This document shows positions 61,420 to 64,000 of a stretch of DNA of 64,000 nucleotides, piece by piece; position 1 is the first letter of the stretch, and each line of letters begins with the position of its first letter. A model generated the notes under the pieces. That model searched no databases and was not told the origin of the DNA. It saw only the letters and a program-made list of their open reading frames with translations. The stretch is from Morella rubra (taxonomy: Eukaryota > Streptophyta > Magnoliopsida > Fagales > Myricaceae). The position numbers and the translations under genes are program-made. Where the stretch lies: positions 31,634,119 to 31,698,118 of the forward strand of contig CM025851.1 in assembly GCA_003952965.2 (NCBI GenBank), given 5' to 3'.

Positions 61420-64000
61420 CAAGTTTAAATTATGTTGTTAATTGTTCGAATATTATCTCCACCTTCACCTCTCATAAGGATATATATTAATGTTATGATC
61501 TGTCCACAAACCCAAGATTATATATGTATCCGTCGATCGAGTCGATTGTTCTTGATTAAGTTCATTTCAAAAAAAAAAGAAGAAGAAAAAGAAGAAGAAC
61601 ATGTTCCTACTTATAATTAGGCCTTGCTGCATGCTGATTTGTAGCCCTAAAGTAGTGCTGGTATATATATATATCCTGATATTTCGACCCCAATCTTAAC
61701 AACCTTATGAGATCTAAACTGTATTCCTAAATATTTCCTGTTCCCTTAGGATGCCGTGGCTAGTCCATTTACAAAGTCCTTTTGATCTCAGGCTTATTGG
61801 CCGGTGGGTTCTTTTAGGTACAACAAGATATATTCGGAAAAAGATGATCATGATCTGGAAGTGGCGGACACATTTTGATCGCTCATCATGGAAGTCTTCT
61901 ATTTGTGACAGGTACATCAATATTAAACACAGAATATCGAGAGCGCACACGCAAATAATTGGTAATTTGTTTCTACGTGCTGTGACTTTTGACCACATCC
62001 ACGCTTCGATGGCCATGCAAGCAGACAAATTAAGAAGTGGGGCAGATCTGAGTGACATTAAAAATGACAGTACTGGTTCAACCTAGCGTCTGTCACTCGT
62101 CACTCGTATGTATTTTGAAAATATATGATGGCAGCTGTGGTGGTGAGGATTTGCATACGGGCAAAAAGTAGAAATATTCCTGAAAGTACGTAGTAGTATA
62201 GAATATTTTTATTCACTAAAAGACATTAACAATTAGGGATATCCTGATCAGTCTAAGGATGAGTGAACGATCGAGCTTTAATTTACGAGGATTTGAATTT
62301 TGGTCCATGGAAGTTTGGCAATGCGATTCCAAGGGCTCTTCTTGTCGCTCTTGATATGGCCGCGCGTCAAACAGCTGTACCAGTACGGCCTGGACTTATC
62401 AACACGTTATTAGGACTCTAATGATGGGAATTGTCGAGGTTGGAAAATGATTACAAGATTCTGTAATACTGGTCAAAGATGTAATTATATAGAGAGGACA
62501 ATAAGCAACAACAAATTATTTATACTGGAAATATATTATATATGGACAATGAGCTAGCGCGCCTATCATAATCGTGTCCCAATTATTAGTCTCTCTTCAT
62601 GACTTGATAATCATTGTCTATATTTATGATCTGCTTTCAGTTTGTTCTATGGGTTGTAGTAATTATAGGTAGCACATGCATATATATAGATGTACGATAT
62701 CATGGACAGGCGCACAGCTCATTGGGTGTTGGTCATCATGATTAGATTACATATTGTTACACTTTGCTAATTAGCCAAATATTGTACATGCATTAGATTA
62801 GGAAAGAAGAATTACGGGGCAAAATTCAAGCTAGGACTAGTCTAGCTAGCTAGCTTAACTTGCTACAAGATATGTTACCAATAAGTAACAAGGAGATGGA
62901 AACAGGTCCTTCGAATTTTAGAAACAGGAGATCCAATGAGCTAGAAAAACAAAACCATGTAGAATGACACTTGAAAGGCTCGTCGACACAATTGCCTAAA
63001 AGCCTCAAAAGATGCCGGATGTCAGTGTCAAAAAGATCAAGACCATGCATGTACTGGTCAAAAGTGCTGAGTGGACTCTTCTTTATAATCATTAGGGTGA
63101 TATCAATGATCGATATTCCAGTCTCAGATTAGATGAGGAAGTGAGTGGCAACCCATGACACTCAGTCACGGCCACGTATGGTACGTTCCAAAGATTTTAC
63201 AGGTCCTCAAAAGTGGATCGGCCTCGTCACTCCAATATTAATTACACTTAGCAGCAGTACTTAATTTTGAACCTTTTGCTCTTTGGCAAATCTGACAATA
63301 AACAGCGTGCAAAGAAGTGATCAAGAGATCCCTATAGGCAGTGGAACACAATTATATGTATACTTGTCAAGGCAACCCATACATTACGGCCTAATATTTC
63401 TGTTTCCTAGATTTTTAATTAATACAAGTCTTATATATGTGGTACATCTGAAATAATAGTTGAAAAAGGTTCTCTCTTTTATTTATTCAATGTAAGCTAG
63501 ATAAACTTATCACATATTCACATTACATTCAAGCTTTGATCGCACTAAGTTCCAGACCAACATGATAGGAATAGAATGAGCTGGGGGCCGGGCTAGCCAT
63601 ATGGTTAAGACTCCGGGAATAGTGGTTTATAGAAACTAATATTAGTACGTACCTAACCTCAAAAGTTGAAAATCAAGCTACCGAGAGTTTATAATATCAT
63701 TAAGGGCTTAATTTAAGCATTCAGAGGATCAATTTTCGAAAAATGTGTTAATATAATATTAGCAATTAAGTTGTTGATGCATTATAGCTAGCTTACCCTC
63801 TAAACAATTTAATCAATTTTCGAAAATGAAGCTTTGTGCAGGATACACCGCCCTTCAACAGAGAAACATGAAATATTTCATCCATCTCGCCATCGACGGG
63901 AAGCTTAATCCGACACTACTATAAGCTGCAGAAACAAAGACTTGCGTGATGCCGGAAAAATGCACTTCCTTCTCCGAGTTAAGTTATGGCCGGACCCATG
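61420..64000 (+). repeat. Right unit of the local duplication, internally deleted
   Basis: Parallels 52430-55930 in order and orientation but is shorter. Near 63570-63620 it passes from sequence like 54430 to sequence like 54780 and then like 55590, so most of the transporter's last exon is lost. It continues to the right edge of the window. Confidence 0.85.
63530..63975 (-). pseudogene. NPF transporter pseudogene, cut down by internal deletions
   Basis: 63535-63570 matches the 3' end of the intact NPF coding region (the antisense of LELSAIKA). 63575-63600 matches the CATGACC...GAGCTGGGGG region near 54780. 63830-63975 matches exon 3 around 55780-55920 (the part encoding VFVAAYKKRRIKLPVNGEVDG). 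Frames are interrupted and the middle of the last exon is absent. The 5' part, if any, lies beyond the window. Confidence 0.8.

Overview
This is nuclear DNA of a dicot plant. The genes have short exons and AT-rich introns with GT-AG splice sites. The gene families are plant ones: a DYW-type PPR protein, DUF569, an h-type thioredoxin, the AMP deaminase FAC1 and an NPF transporter. Small DNA transposons lie between and inside genes. I cannot name the species.

The outstanding structure is a giant inverted repeat. Bases 1-13757 are the reverse complement of 13860-28335, separated by only 102 bases. Each arm carries the same three genes: a cytosolic-type DnaJ/HSP40, the plastid RNA-editing factor CRR28, and a DUF569 (actin-cross-linking-like) protein. 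The two DUF569 copies stand head to head across the centre, with about 3.1 kb between their start codons. The gene sequences are almost identical between arms (one visible amino-acid change, in CRR28). The AT-rich stretch between DnaJ and CRR28 differs clearly, including a hAT-type transposon that has both ends in the right arm but is partly deleted in the left. This is either a recent inverted duplication or two haplotypes joined tail to tail in the assembly. The sequence alone does not settle which.

Right of the palindrome the DNA is single copy. From memory, DUF569 - CRR28 - DnaJ - thioredoxin h is also the order around Arabidopsis AT1G59710-AT1G59730, so the right arm (thioredoxin at 29.9-30.6 kb) probably keeps the ancestral order. 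Next come a four-exon caprin-like RGG-box protein gene (32.8-38.7 kb) with a LINE fragment in its third intron, then a 19-exon AMP deaminase gene (40.2-50.6 kb). The latter has a GC-AG last intron, an intronic 3 x 43 bp minisatellite and an intronic Mutator-type MITE.

The last 13 kb hold one complete NPF2-type transporter gene (54.4-57.5 kb) and two decayed relatives of it: an isolated remnant near 59 kb, and a rearranged copy of the gene's 3' half and downstream flank at 61.4-64.0 kb. They record a local transporter cluster of which one member survives. A one-ended hAT remnant and a small MITE lie between them.

Exon borders were read by hand from splice sites and reading-frame continuity. 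They are model predictions without transcript support. The genes are independent housekeeping or organellar genes, not an operon or a pathway cluster.
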